20,564 nt of DNA from positions 1-20,564 of the forward strand of contig CAMOWP010000016.1 of assembly GCA_946628455.1 (NCBI GenBank). The letters run 5' to 3'. Position numbers and translations under genes: made by a program. The notes below the pieces were generated by a model. It was not told where the DNA came from and did not search any database. It worked only from the letters and a program-made list of their open reading frames with translations. Source of the stretch: an uncultured Clostridia bacterium (lineage in GTDB: Bacteria; Bacillota; Clostridia; Oscillospirales; Acutalibacteraceae). Position 1 is the stretch's first letter. The number at the start of each line of letters is the position of its first letter. Shown here one piece after another: positions 20,409 through 20,564 of the stretch.

Positions 20409-20564
20409 TTAAATCGGATATCTCAGCTTTTCAAGCTGCTCCTTTAAGCTTTCTTCATTAAGCGGCTTCAGCATAAAGCCGCTGGCTCCCGTGCTCCACG
20501 CGTCAAAGGAATAATCAACATAAGCAGTCAGGTATATTACATTTGTACGCGGATTTATTTCAAG
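20409..20564 (-). CDS. Response regulator, C-terminal end of the receiver domain (partial)
   Basis: The last 51 codons of a gene that begins beyond the right edge. The visible part reads NVIYLTAYVDYSFDAWSTGA and then GFMLKPLNEESLKEQLEKLR: beta-4 with the conserved Thr, the alpha-4/beta-5 segment and the invariant Lys-Pro of a CheY-like receiver domain. The frame stops three residues after LRYPI's leading helix, so no output domain follows the receiver. In related Clostridia regulators a DNA-binding or BTAD-type domain usually continues after an equivalent LRYP segment, so this one is either receiver-only, has its output domain N-terminal, or is truncated. It is translated just ahead of the histidine kinase, its evident partner. 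Confidence 0.85.
   Translation of the reverse strand, partial: LEINPRTNVIYLTAYVDYSFDAWSTGASGFMLKPLNEESLKEQLEKLRYPI

Overview
The window looks like a chromosomal stretch from an anaerobic, probably gut-dwelling Clostridia bacterium (Oscillospiraceae/Ruminococcus-like). The basis is the AGGAGG-type ribosome binding sites, sigma-A promoters of the TTGACA/TATAAT type, CODH/ACS-type accessory genes, a GH78-type glycosidase, a VirD4/TraG protein of the Clostridia type, and overall codon use. The assignment is an inference from protein style, not from a marker gene.

Left part (1-4300): the tail of an unrecognised gene, then a four-gene operon reminiscent of nickel/carbon-monoxide metabolism: a His-rich small protein, a CooT-like nickel-binding protein, a CooC-like nickel-insertion ATPase, and a short protein resembling the middle domain of acetyl-CoA synthase without its A-cluster domain. 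Its promoter sits inside a long inverted repeat. Next come a small integral membrane protein, a possible 28-residue peptide gene with its own promoter and terminator, and two leftward small membrane-protein genes of unknown role.

Middle left (4300-9630): a secreted alpha-L-rhamnosidase-like enzyme (rightward), and convergent to it a leftward pair: a HAD-IB phosphatase preceded by a 699-residue protein with a cytoplasmic coiled coil, one membrane span and two external NPCBM-like domains.

Core (9630-17450): the most unusual region. A leftward operon encodes a eukaryotic-type (double-psi beta-barrel) RNA-dependent RNA polymerase homologue of about 1162 residues, with the signature GGADQDGD, followed by a 298-residue protein with a Cys cluster. 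Head-to-head with it, a strong promoter drives a roughly 210-nt structured RNA ending in a strong terminator. Rightward after the RNA lie an accessory ClpP with an intact Ser-His-Asp triad, a membrane-anchor-less VirD4/TraG-like ATPase and a 121-residue protein of unknown function. Hairpins followed by an 18-bp near-perfect direct repeat (17/18) bracket this set of genes. A family of related short repeats (eight copies, all in the same orientation) is confined to its intergenic DNA, including a 182-184-bp tandem duplication at the left edge. The ncRNA promoter and the promoter of the NPCBM protein share an upstream element, which suggests common regulation. My reading is that this is an undescribed accessory, possibly mobile or defence-related, RdRP-ncRNA-ClpP-TraG module. 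The protein families are well supported; the joint function is inference.

Right part (17450-20564): a type I phosphodiesterase/alkaline-phosphatase-superfamily protein fused to a LamG-like domain, and convergent to it a leftward two-component pair: a multi-spanning LytS/YesM-type histidine kinase preceded by a response regulator whose receiver domain is immediately followed by a stop codon.
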